From contig CP067346.1 of assembly GCA_021561035.1 (NCBI GenBank), positions 1,209,001 to 1,273,000 on the forward strand: a stretch of 64,000 nt of DNA, given 5' to 3'. Each line of letters starts with the position of its first letter. Position 1 is the first letter of the stretch. The notes below the pieces were generated by a model. That model had not been told where the DNA came from. It was given only the letters and a program-made list of their open reading frames with translations, and did no database searches. This DNA comes from Clostridioides sp. ES-S-0054-01. GTDB taxonomy: Bacteria > Bacillota > Clostridia > Peptostreptococcales > Peptostreptococcaceae. Positions 24,325 to 34,120 of this stretch are shown here, in pieces. The translations under genes were made by a program, and so were the position numbers.

Positions 24325-25929
24325 ATGTTAAGTATTATTAATTCAAGCAACTTAGTGGGAATAGACAGCTTTTTGATAAAGGTTGAAGTAGATATAAGCA
24401 ATGGAATACCTAGTTTTAATATTGTTGGTCTTCCAAGCAAAGAAATTAAAGAAGCAAGAGAGAGAGTAAAGTCAGCAATTCTTAATAGTGGATATAAATT
24501 TCCAAGCACTAGAATAGTTGTAAATTTATCGCCAGCAGATATAAAAAAAGAAGGAGCTTTTTTAGACTTATCTATAAGTATAGGTCTTTTAAGAGAGTTA
24601 ATAAAAAAGGATGAAAATTACATAAGAGAAAGTATGTTTATAGGAGAGTTGTCATTAGATGGAAAAATAAGAAAAGTAAGAGGGATATTGCCTATAATTA
24701 TGGGTGCAAAAACCCAAAACATAAAACGTATTTTTATACCAATTGAGAATATAAAAGAAAGTCTATTTGTAGATGAAATTGATATAATTCCTATTAAAAG
24801 TTTAAAAGAATGTGTAGATTTTTTAAATGAAGAAATAAAAGTCGATAAAGTAAGGATAATGTCTTTTTTGAATGATAAGTCAAAAAAAGATAATGAAGAA
24901 CTAGAAAAAGATGATAATTATATAGATTATAAATATACTAAGATTAATAATATAGAAAAAAGTAAATATGATGAAGATTTTAAGGATGTAAAAGGAAATT
25001 ACTTCGTAAAGAGAAGTGCAGAAATTGCAGCAGCTGGAAATCATAATATGTTTATGATTGGACCTCCAGGCTCAGGAAAAACTATGATTGCAAAAAGAGT
25101 AAGGACAATTTTACCAGATATAAGTATAGAAGAAATGATAGAAGTAAGTAAAGTTTATAGTGTATTGGGTATGATAAATGAGACTAAAGGAATAATTGAT
25201 AAGAGACCTTTTAGAGCACCTCATCATACAACTACAAAGCAATCCTTAATTGGAGGAGGAATGGATGCAAGACCTGGAGAAGTTGCTTTAGCACATAGAG
25301 GTATCTTGTTTTTAGATGAAATAGCTGAGTTTGATAGAAAAATACTTGAGACTTTAAGACAACCTATAGAAGATGGATATATAAATATATCTAGAGTAAA
25401 ATACAATGCAAAATATCCTTGTAAAGTATTGTTAATTGCAGCTATGAATCCATGTCCATGTGGTTATTATATGTCAGAGACAGAGTGCAGATGTAGAAGT
25501 AATGAAATTGATAGATACATAAATAAAATATCAGGTCCACTGTTAGATAGGTTTGATATTTTTGTAGAAGTTAATTCTATAAAATATTCAGATTTTAATT
25601 CTTCAAAACAAGAAGAAAGCTCTCAAAAAATAAAGAGAAGAGTAGAAAATGCTAGAAAAATACAGATAAATAGATTTAAGAAAGATAATATAAAAAATAA
25701 TAGTGAAATTAAAGCTTACAATTTATTAAAATATTGTAAATTAGAAAAAGAAGCTTCAAAAACGGCTGAGATAATATTTAATAAATACAACCTGAGCAGT
25801 AGAAGTTATACAAAACTTTTAAAAATGGCAAGAACAATAGCTGATTTAGAGGATATGGAATTGATAAATTCACAGTGTATTATAGAAGCTTTTTCATTTA
25901 GAAAGGCTTATTATAGTTATTTTAAATAA
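24325..25929 (+). CDS. comM: Mg-chelatase-like AAA+ ATPase ComM (YifB)
   Basis: A 534-residue AAA+ protein. In naturally transformable Gram-negative bacteria ComM is a hexameric helicase that drives branch migration during integration of donor DNA; in Firmicutes the role is inferred. An N-terminal ChlI-like domain (residues 1-~170, IVGLPSKEIKEARERVKSA) precedes the ATPase domain. The latter has GPPGSGKTM (Walker A), LFLDEIAEF (Walker B) and the arginine-finger region GPLLDRFDIFVEV. A NPCPCGYY...ECRC cysteine cluster lies inside the ATPase domain as in homologues. dprA follows at once, supporting a joint role in handling incoming single-stranded DNA. Confidence 0.95.
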   Translation: MLSIINSSNLVGIDSFLIKVEVDISNGIPSFNIVGLPSKEIKEARERVKSAILNSGYKFPSTRIVVNLSPADIKKEGAFLDLSISIGLLRELIKKDENYIRESMFIGELSLDGKIRKVRGILPIIMGAKTQNIKRIFIPIENIKESLFVDEIDIIPIKSLKECVDFLNEEIKVDKVRIMSFLNDKSKKDNEELEKDDNYIDYKYTKINNIEKSKYDEDFKDVKGNYFVKRSAEIAAAGNHNMFMIGPPGSGKTMIAKRVRTILPDISIEEMIEVSKVYSVLGMINETKGIIDKRPFRAPHHTTTKQSLIGGGMDARPGEVALAHRGILFLDEIAEFDRKILETLRQPIEDGYINISRVKYNAKYPCKVLLIAAMNPCPCGYYMSETECRCRSNEIDRYINKISGPLLDRFDIFVEVNSIKYSDFNSSKQEESSQKIKRRVENARKIQINRFKKDNIKNNSEIKAYNLLKYCKLEKEASKTAEIIFNKYNLSSRSYTKLLKMARTIADLEDMELINSQCIIEAFSFRKAYYSYFK

Positions 25930-25947
25930 GGTTTTGAGGTGGATTTT

Positions 25948-27048
25948 ATGGAAAAGAGAGATACTTATTTATGGTTGAAATCAATTAGTGGAATAACAAC
26001 AAAAACAATTGAAATAATAGAAAATGAAATAGTAAATATTGAAGATATATTTGATTTTTCTGAAAAAGAAATATATAATTTAAAAAATATAAGCTTGAAT
26101 ATTAGAAAAAATATAGTAAAATATAGAGGTCACGCTTATTTAGAAAGTATAAAAGAACTACTTTACAAAAAAACAATTAAATATATTTGTCAATATGATA
26201 AAGAATATCCTGAAACTTTAAAGAATATATACAATGCTCCAAAGTTATTATTTTATAAAGGTGACATAGGTTTAGTTAATAATAATTTTAATATAGCTAT
26301 AGTAGGTTCAAGAAAACCTACAGCCTATGGAATTAATTGTGCAAAAACAATAAGTTGTCAACTATCCCAGTGTGGAGTTAATATAGTAAGTGGATTAGCT
26401 ATAGGAATAGATGCATACTCGCACATAGGTTGTATGAGTGGAAAATCTAAAACTATAGCAGTGCTTGGTTCAGGAGTAGACAATCCTCTTCCAAAACAAA
26501 ATTTACATTTATCAAATAAAATATTAGAAAATGGGGGATTATTATTATCAGAGTATAATATTAACTCGACAGTAGCTCCATACCATTTTTCTAATAGAAA
26601 TAGGATTATCAGTGGATTAAGTGACGGAGTAGTTGTTGTAGAGGCAGCAATAAAAAGTGGTGCATTAATCACAGTAGATTTTGCTCTTGAACATGGTAAA
26701 AATGTTTTTGCAATACCTGGTAATATAAATTCTCAAATGAGTAGAGGTTGTCATAAAATTATAAAAGAAGGTGCAAAATTAATTGAAAATATAGATGATA
26801 TTTTAAATGAATATAACATATTTAATATTATTAATAAAAAAATAAATCAAAAATATGATAATATAAGTTTAAATGCCAAGTCTAAGCAAATAATTGAAGC
26901 TATAAAAAGAGAAGGAAACTTGCATATAGATAGTATTTGTGATTATACTGGTATAGAAATAAAGTATGTAAATTCAATAATCAATGAATTAGTACTAAAT
27001 GAGTTAGTAGTAGAAATGAATAATAAAACGTACAGTTTAAATGTATAA
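25948..27048 (+). CDS. dprA: DNA processing protein DprA (Smf)
   Basis: A 366-residue RecA loader that protects incoming single-stranded DNA. The Rossmann-like core contains IAIVGSRKPTAYG, IVSGLAIGIDAYSH, VLGSGVDNPLPKQN and NRIISGLSDGVVVVEA. A winged-helix C-terminal domain follows (ESICDYTG-like region from ~310). A helix-hairpin-helix-like N-terminal region precedes the core. GTG at 25939 lies within the ribosome binding site GAGGTGGA, so ATG 25948 is preferred. The gene sits between comM and topA, a conserved order. C. difficile is not known to be readily transformable, so the role may be in recombination. Confidence 0.95.
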   Translation: MEKRDTYLWLKSISGITTKTIEIIENEIVNIEDIFDFSEKEIYNLKNISLNIRKNIVKYRGHAYLESIKELLYKKTIKYICQYDKEYPETLKNIYNAPKLLFYKGDIGLVNNNFNIAIVGSRKPTAYGINCAKTISCQLSQCGVNIVSGLAIGIDAYSHIGCMSGKSKTIAVLGSGVDNPLPKQNLHLSNKILENGGLLLSEYNINSTVAPYHFSNRNRIISGLSDGVVVVEAAIKSGALITVDFALEHGKNVFAIPGNINSQMSRGCHKIIKEGAKLIENIDDILNEYNIFNIINKKINQKYDNISLNAKSKQIIEAIKREGNLHIDSICDYTGIEIKYVNSIINELVLNELVVEMNNKTYSLNV

Positions 27049-27080
27049 ATTAAGATTAGGTAGTGGGGGTGTATGGTTTT

Positions 27081-29168
27081 ATGGCCAAAACATTAGTCAT
27101 CGTAGAATCGCCTGCAAAAGCTAAAACTATAGAAAAATTTTTAGGGAAAAGTCATTACACAGTTAAAGCATCAGTTGGTCATGTCAGAGATTTACCTAAA
27201 AGTAAATTAGGTGTAGATATAGAAAATAATTTTGAACCTCAATATATAAATATAAGAGGAAAAGGCGATGTAATAAAGGAATTAAAAAAAGAAGCTAAAA
27301 AATCTAAACAAGTGTATCTAGCAACTGACCCTGATAGAGAGGGTGAAGCTATATCATGGCATTTAGCTCATATACTAAATCTAGATGAATCTGAAGATTG
27401 TAGAATAGAGTTTAATGAGATAACTAAGGATGCAATCAAAAAAGCAATTAAACATCCTAGAAATATTGATACAAATTTGGTTGATGCACAACAGGCAAGA
27501 AGAGTGCTAGACAGACTTTTAGGTTATCAAATAAGCCCTATATTATGGCAAAAGCTTAGAAAAGGTCTTAGTGCAGGTAGAGTGCAATCTGTTACAACAA
27601 AATTAATTTGCGATAGAGAAAAAGAAATAAAAGCATTTATTCCAAAAGAATATTGGACAATAGATGTTGAAGCAAAGACAGCAAAAGATAAAGATATAAC
27701 TTTGAAATTTTATGGTAAAAATGATGAAAAGATTGAATTAGAAAATGAAGAAGCTGTAAATGAAATACTGAGAGAAATGGAAGGTAAAGATTTAAAAGTT
27801 GAGAAGATAGAATCTAAATCAAGACGTAAATCAGCTCCAAAACCATTTACAACAAGTATGCTTCAACAAGAAGGAGCAAATAAACTATTTTTTACGACTA
27901 AAAAAACAATGATGATAGCACAAGAATTATATGAAGGTATCGATATAGAAGGTGAAGGTACTGTTGGTCTTATATCATATATAAGAACTGACTCTAAAAG
28001 AATATCTGATGAGGCAAAAGAAAAAGCTAAGGGTTATATAGTAAGTAATCTAGGAGAAAACTACTATAAAAACGCTGGTGATAAAAAAGAAAAAAAGGAT
28101 GCTAAAAAGGTTCAAGATGCCCATGAGGCAATAAGACCAACTTCTGTTGATAGAACTCCTGATAGTATAAAAGCTTCCCTTAGCAAAGACCAGTACAAGT
28201 TATACAATTTAATTTGGAGAAGATTTGTAGCTAGTCAAATGGAGGATTCAGTATTTGACATATTAAATGTAGAATGTAAAATAGGAGATATCGTATTTAA
28301 AGCAACTGGTTCAAAAATGAAATTTGATGGTTATACAAAAGTATATAATTTTTCAGAAAGAGAAGACAAAATTTTACCAAGTATAGAAAAAGGGGATATA
28401 TTAAATATAGAAAATATATTACCAGACCAACATTTTACACAACCACCAGCAAGATATACAGAGGCTAGTTTAGTAAAAACACTAGAGGAACTAGGTATAG
28501 GTAGACCAAGTACGTATGCTCCAACAATAGCTACTATATTGAATAGAGAATATGTTGAAAAGCAAGGAACAAGTCTATGTCCAACAGAACTTGGAATAAT
28601 AGTTACTGATATTTTGGAAAATAATTTTCATAAATTCATAGATGTGGATTTTACTGCTGATATGGAAAGTAAACTTGATGTTATAGAAGAAGGAAATACA
28701 GATTGGAAAAAGATTGTATCTGAATCATATGCACCGCTTAAAGAAGCTATTGAAGAAGCACTTGAAAATATAGAAAAAGTAAATATGGATGAAGAAACTG
28801 ATGAAATCTGTGAGAACTGTGGTTCTAATATGGTTATAAAATATGGTAGATTTGGAAAGTTTATGGCTTGTAAAAACTATCCTGATTGTAAAACAACTAG
28901 ACCAATTATGAATAAAATTGGTGTTAAATGTCCAAAATGTGAAGAAGGAGATATTATACTTAGAAAATCTAAAAGAGGTAAAGCTTTTTATGGATGTTCT
29001 AATTATCCAAACTGTGACTTTGTAGCTTGGAATAAACCGACAGGAGAGTTTTGTGAGAAGTGTGGTTCATATATGGTTGAAAAAGTGACTAAATCCGAAA
29101 CAAAAACAGTGTGTTCTAATAAAGAATGTAATAAAGAGTCAAAAGAGCATAATGACGGAAAAGAGTGA
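27081..29168 (+). CDS. topA: DNA topoisomerase I (type IA)
   Basis: A 695-residue enzyme that relaxes negative supercoils. The Toprim domain begins at residue 1 (KTLVIVESPAKAKTIEKFLG) and includes TDPDREGEAISWHL. The active-site Tyr is in LISYIRTDSKRIS (about residue 299). Three C-terminal zinc-ribbon modules are visible: CENCGSNM...CKNYPDC, CPKCEEGD...CSNYPNC and CEKCGSYM...CSNKEC. GTG 27063 is in frame upstream, but GGGGGTG (27065-27071) places the start at ATG 27081. In B. subtilis trmFO, xerC and hslVU lie between topA and codY; here codY follows directly. Confidence 0.97.
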   Translation: MAKTLVIVESPAKAKTIEKFLGKSHYTVKASVGHVRDLPKSKLGVDIENNFEPQYINIRGKGDVIKELKKEAKKSKQVYLATDPDREGEAISWHLAHILNLDESEDCRIEFNEITKDAIKKAIKHPRNIDTNLVDAQQARRVLDRLLGYQISPILWQKLRKGLSAGRVQSVTTKLICDREKEIKAFIPKEYWTIDVEAKTAKDKDITLKFYGKNDEKIELENEEAVNEILREMEGKDLKVEKIESKSRRKSAPKPFTTSMLQQEGANKLFFTTKKTMMIAQELYEGIDIEGEGTVGLISYIRTDSKRISDEAKEKAKGYIVSNLGENYYKNAGDKKEKKDAKKVQDAHEAIRPTSVDRTPDSIKASLSKDQYKLYNLIWRRFVASQMEDSVFDILNVECKIGDIVFKATGSKMKFDGYTKVYNFSEREDKILPSIEKGDILNIENILPDQHFTQPPARYTEASLVKTLEELGIGRPSTYAPTIATILNREYVEKQGTSLCPTELGIIVTDILENNFHKFIDVDFTADMESKLDVIEEGNTDWKKIVSESYAPLKEAIEEALENIEKVNMDEETDEICENCGSNMVIKYGRFGKFMACKNYPDCKTTRPIMNKIGVKCPKCEEGDIILRKSKRGKAFYGCSNYPNCDFVAWNKPTGEFCEKCGSYMVEKVTKSETKTVCSNKECNKESKEHNDGKE

Positions 29169-29332
29169 AAATTGAAAAAAATCACATAATTCTCTTGAAA
29201 AAGGTTCCAATCTATGATAATCTTTCAAGTGTAAACAACTAATAGAAAAATAAATTTTCATTAAAAGTGAGAATAATATTAGAAAATATAAAAGGTTATT
29301 AAAAGGCCTAAATTTCATGAGGAGATGATTAA

Positions 29333-30118
29333 ATGGCAAGTGAAGTGTTACAAAAAACAAGGAAAATAAATAAAACATTACAAACAAGTGGTGGAAGCAG
29401 TGTCTCTTTTGATTTACTGGCCGGAGCATTGGGAGATGTTTTAAGTTCTAATGTTTATGTAGTAAGTGCAAAAGGTAAGGTACTAGGTCTTCATTTAAAT
29501 GATGCTCAAGACAGTTCAGTTATAGAAGATGAGTATACTAAGCAAAAGAAATTTTCAGATGAATATACTCAAAATGTGTTAAAAATCAATGAAACATTAG
29601 AAAATTTAAATGGTGAGAAGATATTAGAAATCTTTCCTGAAGAGCATGGAAGATTACAAAAATATACTACAGTAGTTCCAATATTAGGAAGTGGTCAAAG
29701 ACTAGGAACATTAGTACTTTCAAGATATTCAAATTCATTTAATGATGATGATTTAGTAATAGCTGAATATAGTGCAACTGTTGTTGGTCTTGAAATATTA
29801 AGAGCAATAGGTGAAGAACTAGAAGAAGAAATGAGAAAGAAAGCTGTAGTTCAAATGGCAATAGGCACTCTGTCCTACTCCGAACTTGAAGCAGTCGAAC
29901 ATATTTTTGCTGAATTAGATGGCAAAGAAGGTCTGCTTGTAGCAAGTAAGATAGCTGATAGAGTTGGTATAACTAGGTCAGTAATAGTAAATGCACTTAG
30001 AAAATTTGAGAGTGCAGGTGTGATAGAATCAAGATCATTAGGTATGAAAGGTACTCATATAAGAATACTTAATGACAAGCTTACAGATGAATTAAAAAAA
30101 TTAAAAAACAATCAATAA
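29333..30118 (+). CDS. codY: Global nutrient regulator CodY
   Basis: A 261-residue GTP- and branched-chain-amino-acid-responsive repressor. The N-terminal GAF-like domain (residues ~1-155) binds isoleucine, leucine and valine. The C-terminal winged helix-turn-helix is visible as [44 protein letters not shown]. CodY represses amino acid uptake and biosynthesis genes and, in C. difficile, toxin genes. Predicted targets in this window are the two brnQ genes. Its own upstream gap (29169-29332) contains a TTGAAA / TAATCT promoter-like pair and a 7-bp inverted repeat CTTGAAA / TTTCAAG. A terminator follows. Confidence 0.98.
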   Translation: MASEVLQKTRKINKTLQTSGGSSVSFDLLAGALGDVLSSNVYVVSAKGKVLGLHLNDAQDSSVIEDEYTKQKKFSDEYTQNVLKINETLENLNGEKILEIFPEEHGRLQKYTTVVPILGSGQRLGTLVLSRYSNSFNDDDLVIAEYSATVVGLEILRAIGEELEEEMRKKAVVQMAIGTLSYSELEAVEHIFAELDGKEGLLVASKIADRVGITRSVIVNALRKFESAGVIESRSLGMKGTHIRILNDKLTDELKKLKNNQ

Positions 30119-30143
30119 TCTATATTTTATAGGTTTAGATTAG

Positions 30144-30176
30144 AAAAGGTATCTATTTGAAATAGATACCTTTTTT
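30144..30176 (+). terminator. Terminator after codY
   Basis: The 14-bp stem AAAGGTATCTATTT / AAATAGATACCTTT with a short loop, followed by a T run. Confidence 0.9.
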
Positions 30177-30233
30177 AGACGAATTATTGAGATAATTATA
30201 GAGTAAGTATTTTTATTAAAAAGGAGTGAGAAG

Positions 30234-31499
30234 ATGCCTTTAGCAGATAAAATAAGACCAAAAACAATGAATGACGTAATAGGTCAAAGTCATATAATAG
30301 GTAATGGAAAAATATTGTCTAAGATATTACAATCTAATTTTTTACCAAATATGATATTTTTTGGTCCTCCTGGTGTTGGGAAAACTACAGTAGCGGAAAT
30401 AATAGCAGAAAGAAGCAATAAAAGTTTCTATAAAATAAATGCTACTAATTCATCTTTAGAAGATATAAAAAAGGTGATATCAGAACTTGGAAGTATAAAT
30501 AACATAAATGGAGTCTTATTATATATAGATGAAATACAAAGTTTTAATAAAAAACAGCAACAATCAATATTAGAATTTATGGAAAATGGGAGTATAACCT
30601 TGATTGCTAGTACTACAGAAAATCCATATCATTATGTATATAAAGCTCTTTTAAGTAGGTCTACTGTATTTGAATTTAAACCTTTAGAAAAAATTGATAT
30701 AGAAAAAGGACTAAAAAGAGCTGTTGATGTACTAAATGAAGATAGCTATATGGATATTGAGTGTAATAAGGATGCTATTGAAGATATAGCTATTCTTTCT
30801 GATGGAGATATGAGAAGAGCTTTAAATATTTTGGAAATGGTAGTTTACTCAACTAAACCTAATAAAAATAATATAACTTATATAGATTCAGATGTAATAA
30901 AGGCATCTACATTTAATAAGATTATAAACTATGACAAAAATGGTGATAGTCACTATGATATTTTAAGTGCATTTCAAAAATCTATAAGAGGAAGTGACCC
31001 ACAGGCATCTATACACTATCTAGCAAGACTTATAAAAGGTGGGGATTTAATAAGTATCTGTAGAAGACTTTTGGTAATAGCTAGTGAAGATATAGGTCTC
31101 GCTTATCCAAATGCTATTGTGATTGTAAAGGCATGTGTAGATTCAGCTATGCAACTTGGATTTCCAGAGGCAAAAATACCACTAGCAGAAGCTACTATTC
31201 TTTTAGCTACATCTCCAAAATCTAATTCTGCATGTACAGCAATAATGAAAGCTATGGATGAACTGGATAAAGAGTTTGTTAAGGACATACCAAATAGCAT
31301 AAAAGATGCTCATTATTCTGGTTCTAAAGAGATAGGTAGAGGTTGTGGATACAAATATCCTCATAATTTTAAAAATCATTATGTAAAGCAACAGTATTTA
31401 CCAGATAGCATAAAAGATAGTATTTATTACATACCACAAGAAAATAAAACTGAGAGAAATATAAAAAAATATTTAGAATATCTAGATAGCGATTTTTAA
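30234..31499 (+). CDS. rarA: Replication-associated recombination protein A (RarA/MgsA)
   Basis: A 421-residue AAA+ ATPase related to clamp loaders that acts at stalled forks. It opens with PLADKIRPKTMNDVIGQSH, then has FFGPPGVGKTT (Walker A), LLYIDEIQSFNKKQQ (Walker B), STTENPYH (sensor 1) and SDGDMRRALNILEM (sensor 2). The C-terminal tetramerisation domain contains SIRGSDPQASIHYLARLI and ASEDIGLAYPNA. It has no close functional partner next door, and a GNAT gene starts 30 bases later. Confidence 0.96.
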   Translation: MPLADKIRPKTMNDVIGQSHIIGNGKILSKILQSNFLPNMIFFGPPGVGKTTVAEIIAERSNKSFYKINATNSSLEDIKKVISELGSINNINGVLLYIDEIQSFNKKQQQSILEFMENGSITLIASTTENPYHYVYKALLSRSTVFEFKPLEKIDIEKGLKRAVDVLNEDSYMDIECNKDAIEDIAILSDGDMRRALNILEMVVYSTKPNKNNITYIDSDVIKASTFNKIINYDKNGDSHYDILSAFQKSIRGSDPQASIHYLARLIKGGDLISICRRLLVIASEDIGLAYPNAIVIVKACVDSAMQLGFPEAKIPLAEATILLATSPKSNSACTAIMKAMDELDKEFVKDIPNSIKDAHYSGSKEIGRGCGYKYPHNFKNHYVKQQYLPDSIKDSIYYIPQENKTERNIKKYLEYLDSDF

Positions 31500-31529
31500 A
31501 CTGAACTTTATGTGTCGGGGGTAGATATT

Positions 31530-32300
31530 ATGATTATAAAACTTAACTCAACTTATCATGGTAGAGTTATGCAATACTTAAAAAAAGAACCTGAGTACAA
31601 TTTGTTTATAATAGGGGATATTGAAAGATATGGATATGGAAATAATTTTTTAAATATATGGGCAGATGTAGATGAACGAGGTGAAATAAATGCGATATTA
31701 CTTAAATATTTTGAATTTATGATGTTTTATTCTGATGGAGAGTATGATGTTGAAGGCTTTTATAATATACTTTGTAATACTAACTATGAAGAAATATCTG
31801 GGAAAATATGTGCTGTAGATGCTTTAGCAAAGAGATTAGGGCTTAATAATTTAAAGATAGTTGATTTTTGCAAACTTCAAACTAGAAAGTTTTTAATAGA
31901 TAATAATTGTAATGTAAAGGTTAAGAGAATTAGGCTTGGAAATCTAAAAAAAACAGTAAGGCTTTATGATTTGATAGATGAGTTTCACAGTACAACTTTA
32001 GATAATTTAAAAAATGGATTAAGAACAGGGAGAGGATATTGTGTAGAGATTAATAAGCAAGTAGTGTCAATGGCAAAGAGTACTTCAGAAAATAGGACTC
32101 ATGCAATGATAATTGGAGTAGGCACACATCCTAAATATAGAGCTAGAGGACTTGCCACAAAGTGCTTGATTAAGCTATGTTCAGAACTGTTAAGAGAGAA
32201 CAAAATACCTTGCTTATTTTATGATAATGAAGAGGCTGGAAAGATATATAAAAAACTAGGATTTGAAAACATTGGAAAATGGGGAATTTATTCAAAATAA
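31530..32300 (+). CDS. GNAT-family N-acetyltransferase
   Basis: A 256-residue two-part protein. Residues ~1-125 are a degenerate or structural GNAT-like half (EPEYNLFIIGDIERYGYGN). Residues ~150-256 hold the catalytic acetyl-CoA site, with IIGVGTHPKYRARGLATKCL containing the pyrophosphate-binding R-x2-G-x-A loop, then LFYDNEEAGKIYKKLGFE. The substrate is unknown. A TTG in frame upstream (31512) is less likely than ATG 31530, which follows GGGGGTAG. It probably shares a transcript with rarA and is followed by the iscR promoter. Confidence 0.88.
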   Translation: MIIKLNSTYHGRVMQYLKKEPEYNLFIIGDIERYGYGNNFLNIWADVDERGEINAILLKYFEFMMFYSDGEYDVEGFYNILCNTNYEEISGKICAVDALAKRLGLNNLKIVDFCKLQTRKFLIDNNCNVKVKRIRLGNLKKTVRLYDLIDEFHSTTLDNLKNGLRTGRGYCVEINKQVVSMAKSTSENRTHAMIIGVGTHPKYRARGLATKCLIKLCSELLRENKIPCLFYDNEEAGKIYKKLGFENIGKWGIYSK

Positions 32301-32317
32301 AAAAATTAAAATTAATC

Positions 32318-32371
32318 TTGACAAATTTAGTAGGGTATAATAAAATTATCTTGAAAGTAATTCCTACTAAA
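32318..32371 (+). promoter_or_regulatory. Promoter and inverted repeat upstream of iscR
   Basis: TTGACA at 32318-32323 with a 17-base spacer to TAAAAT at 32341-32346 (TATAAT five bases earlier is out of spacing). A perfect 9-base inverted repeat TTTAGTAGG (32326-32334) and CCTACTAAA (32363-32371) brackets the -10. It could be an IscR operator pair or a 5' hairpin; autoregulation by IscR is typical for this family. Confidence 0.5.
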
Positions 32372-32409
32372 ACAGTATGAATTAGATTTCTATATAGAGG
32401 TGATAATAT

Positions 32410-32856
32410 ATGAAGTTGTCTACTAAAGGTAGATATGGATTAAAAGCAATGTTTGAATTAGCATTAAATCAGGATAATGGACCGGTATCACTAAAATTTA
32501 TTGCTAAGAAGCAAAAAATATCAGATCAGTACTTAGAACAAATATTTTCATCTTTAAGAAAATCGGGTCTAGTAAAAAGTGTAAGAGGCGCTCAAGGAGG
32601 GTATTTGCTCTCAAAAAATGCTGAAGACATAACAGTAGGAGATATACTTGTAGTATTAGAAGGACCAGTTGCATTATCTGATTGTGTACTAGATGAAGAT
32701 GTATGTGAAAACTCGAACATGTGTGTAACAAAAATAGTTTGGGAAAAGATGAAAAAGGGTATAGAAGATGTTATAGATTCAATTACTCTTAGAGATATGA
32801 TAAATGACTATAACAAAAATAAATTAGAAAATGATATAACAAATATTAAAAAATAG
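32410..32856 (+). CDS. iscR: Rrf2-family Fe-S regulator IscR
   Basis: A 148-residue Rrf2 winged-helix regulator (MKLSTKGRYGLKAMFELA, then VRGAQGGYLLSKNAEDITVGDI). Three cysteines, C92, C99 and C105, correspond to the [2Fe-2S] ligand set of E. coli IscR (C92, C98, C104), which supports an Fe-S sensing role rather than a CymR-type role. iscS starts 17 bases downstream. The product probably represses its own iscRSU operon when clusters are plentiful. Confidence 0.92.
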   Translation: MKLSTKGRYGLKAMFELALNQDNGPVSLKFIAKKQKISDQYLEQIFSSLRKSGLVKSVRGAQGGYLLSKNAEDITVGDILVVLEGPVALSDCVLDEDVCENSNMCVTKIVWEKMKKGIEDVIDSITLRDMINDYNKNKLENDITNIKK

Positions 32857-32873
32857 ATTTGGAGATGAATGTA

Positions 32874-34067
32874 ATGGAAAAAAGAAGATTGTATATGGAT
32901 TATTCTGCAACAACACCTATTAAAAAAGAAGTATTGGATGCAATGATGCCATACCTAACAGATTATTTTGGTAATGCATCTAGTTTTCACACATTCGGAA
33001 GAGAAGCAAAAGAGGCTTTGGATAAAGCAAGGGAACAAGTAGCAGCCCTTATAAATGCTGAACCTACTGAAATATATTTTACAGCAGGTGGTTCAGAAAG
33101 TGATAACTGGACACTAGAGGGTGTAGCTTATGCTAATAAAAACAAAGGTAATCATATAATAACTTCAAAAATAGAGCATCATGCAATACTTCATACATGT
33201 GAATACTTAGCAAAACATCATGGATTTGAAATAACTTATTTAGATGTTGATAGCGAAGGAAAAGTAGATTTAAAACAACTAGAAGATTCAATAAAAGATA
33301 CGACTATACTTATAAGTATAATGTTTGCAAATAATGAAATAGGAACTATACAGCCTATTAAAGAAATATCTGAAATAGCTAAAAAACATAAGATATTATT
33401 CCATACTGATGCAGTACAAGCTACAGGTAATATTCCAGTAGATGTTAAAGAATTAGGAATAGACCTAATGAGTATGTCTTCACATAAAATATATGGACCA
33501 AAAGGTGTAGGAGCTTTATACATAAGAAAAGGTGTAAGACTTCATAACTTTGTCCATGGTGGAGCACAAGAAAAAAGTAAGAGAGCTGGTACAGAAAATA
33601 TACCTGCAATAGTTGGATATGGAAAAGCAGCAGAATTAGCTAAGGCAAATATGCAAAATCATGTAGAAACTTTAACTCGTCTTAGAAATAAGCTAATAGA
33701 TGGTGTGTTAGAAAGAATACCTTATACAAGAATAAATGGTAGTTTAGAAAATAGATTACCAGGAAACGCAAATTTTGCATTCCAATTTATAGAAGGTGAA
33801 GGAATACTTTTATTATTAGATATGTTAGGAATTGCTGGTTCAAGTGGTTCTGCATGTACTTCTGGTTCATTAGACCCTTCACATGTACTTCTTGCAATAG
33901 GTCTACCACATGAAATAGCACATGGTTCATTAAGACTTACAGTTGGAGATTTTACAACAGATGATGATATAGATTATATACTAGAGAACTTACCAAAAGT
34001 TATAGAAAGACTTAGAAGCATGTCACCACTTTATGATGATGCGAAGAAACAAGGCTTAATAAAATAG
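32874..34067 (+). CDS. iscS: Cysteine desulfurase IscS
   Basis: A 397-residue PLP enzyme that takes sulfur from cysteine for Fe-S clusters and tRNA thiolation. It opens with RRLYMDYSATTPIKKEVLDA. The PLP lysine is in SMSSHKIYGPKGVGALY, and the PLP-contacting histidine is in KIEHHAILH. The active-site Cys lies in GSSGSACTSGSLDPSHVL, the long-loop form typical of group I IscS/NifS. GGAG (32861-32864) favours ATG 32874 over upstream in-frame TTG/ATG codons. iscU follows after 53 bases, and mnmA, the likely sulfur acceptor for tRNA 2-thiouridine, lies after that. Confidence 0.97.
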   Translation: MEKRRLYMDYSATTPIKKEVLDAMMPYLTDYFGNASSFHTFGREAKEALDKAREQVAALINAEPTEIYFTAGGSESDNWTLEGVAYANKNKGNHIITSKIEHHAILHTCEYLAKHHGFEITYLDVDSEGKVDLKQLEDSIKDTTILISIMFANNEIGTIQPIKEISEIAKKHKILFHTDAVQATGNIPVDVKELGIDLMSMSSHKIYGPKGVGALYIRKGVRLHNFVHGGAQEKSKRAGTENIPAIVGYGKAAELAKANMQNHVETLTRLRNKLIDGVLERIPYTRINGSLENRLPGNANFAFQFIEGEGILLLLDMLGIAGSSGSACTSGSLDPSHVLLAIGLPHEIAHGSLRLTVGDFTTDDDIDYILENLPKVIERLRSMSPLYDDAKKQGLIK

Positions 34068-34120
34068 ACAGAAAGATAAAGCATAAAAAATAGACATAAA
34101 TTGAGTAGGAGGAAAAAATA

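Noticed and set aside
29194-29229. Terminator for topA
   Set aside because: The 7-bp inverted repeat has a 22-base loop and no T run after it; kept only as a possible regulatory element.
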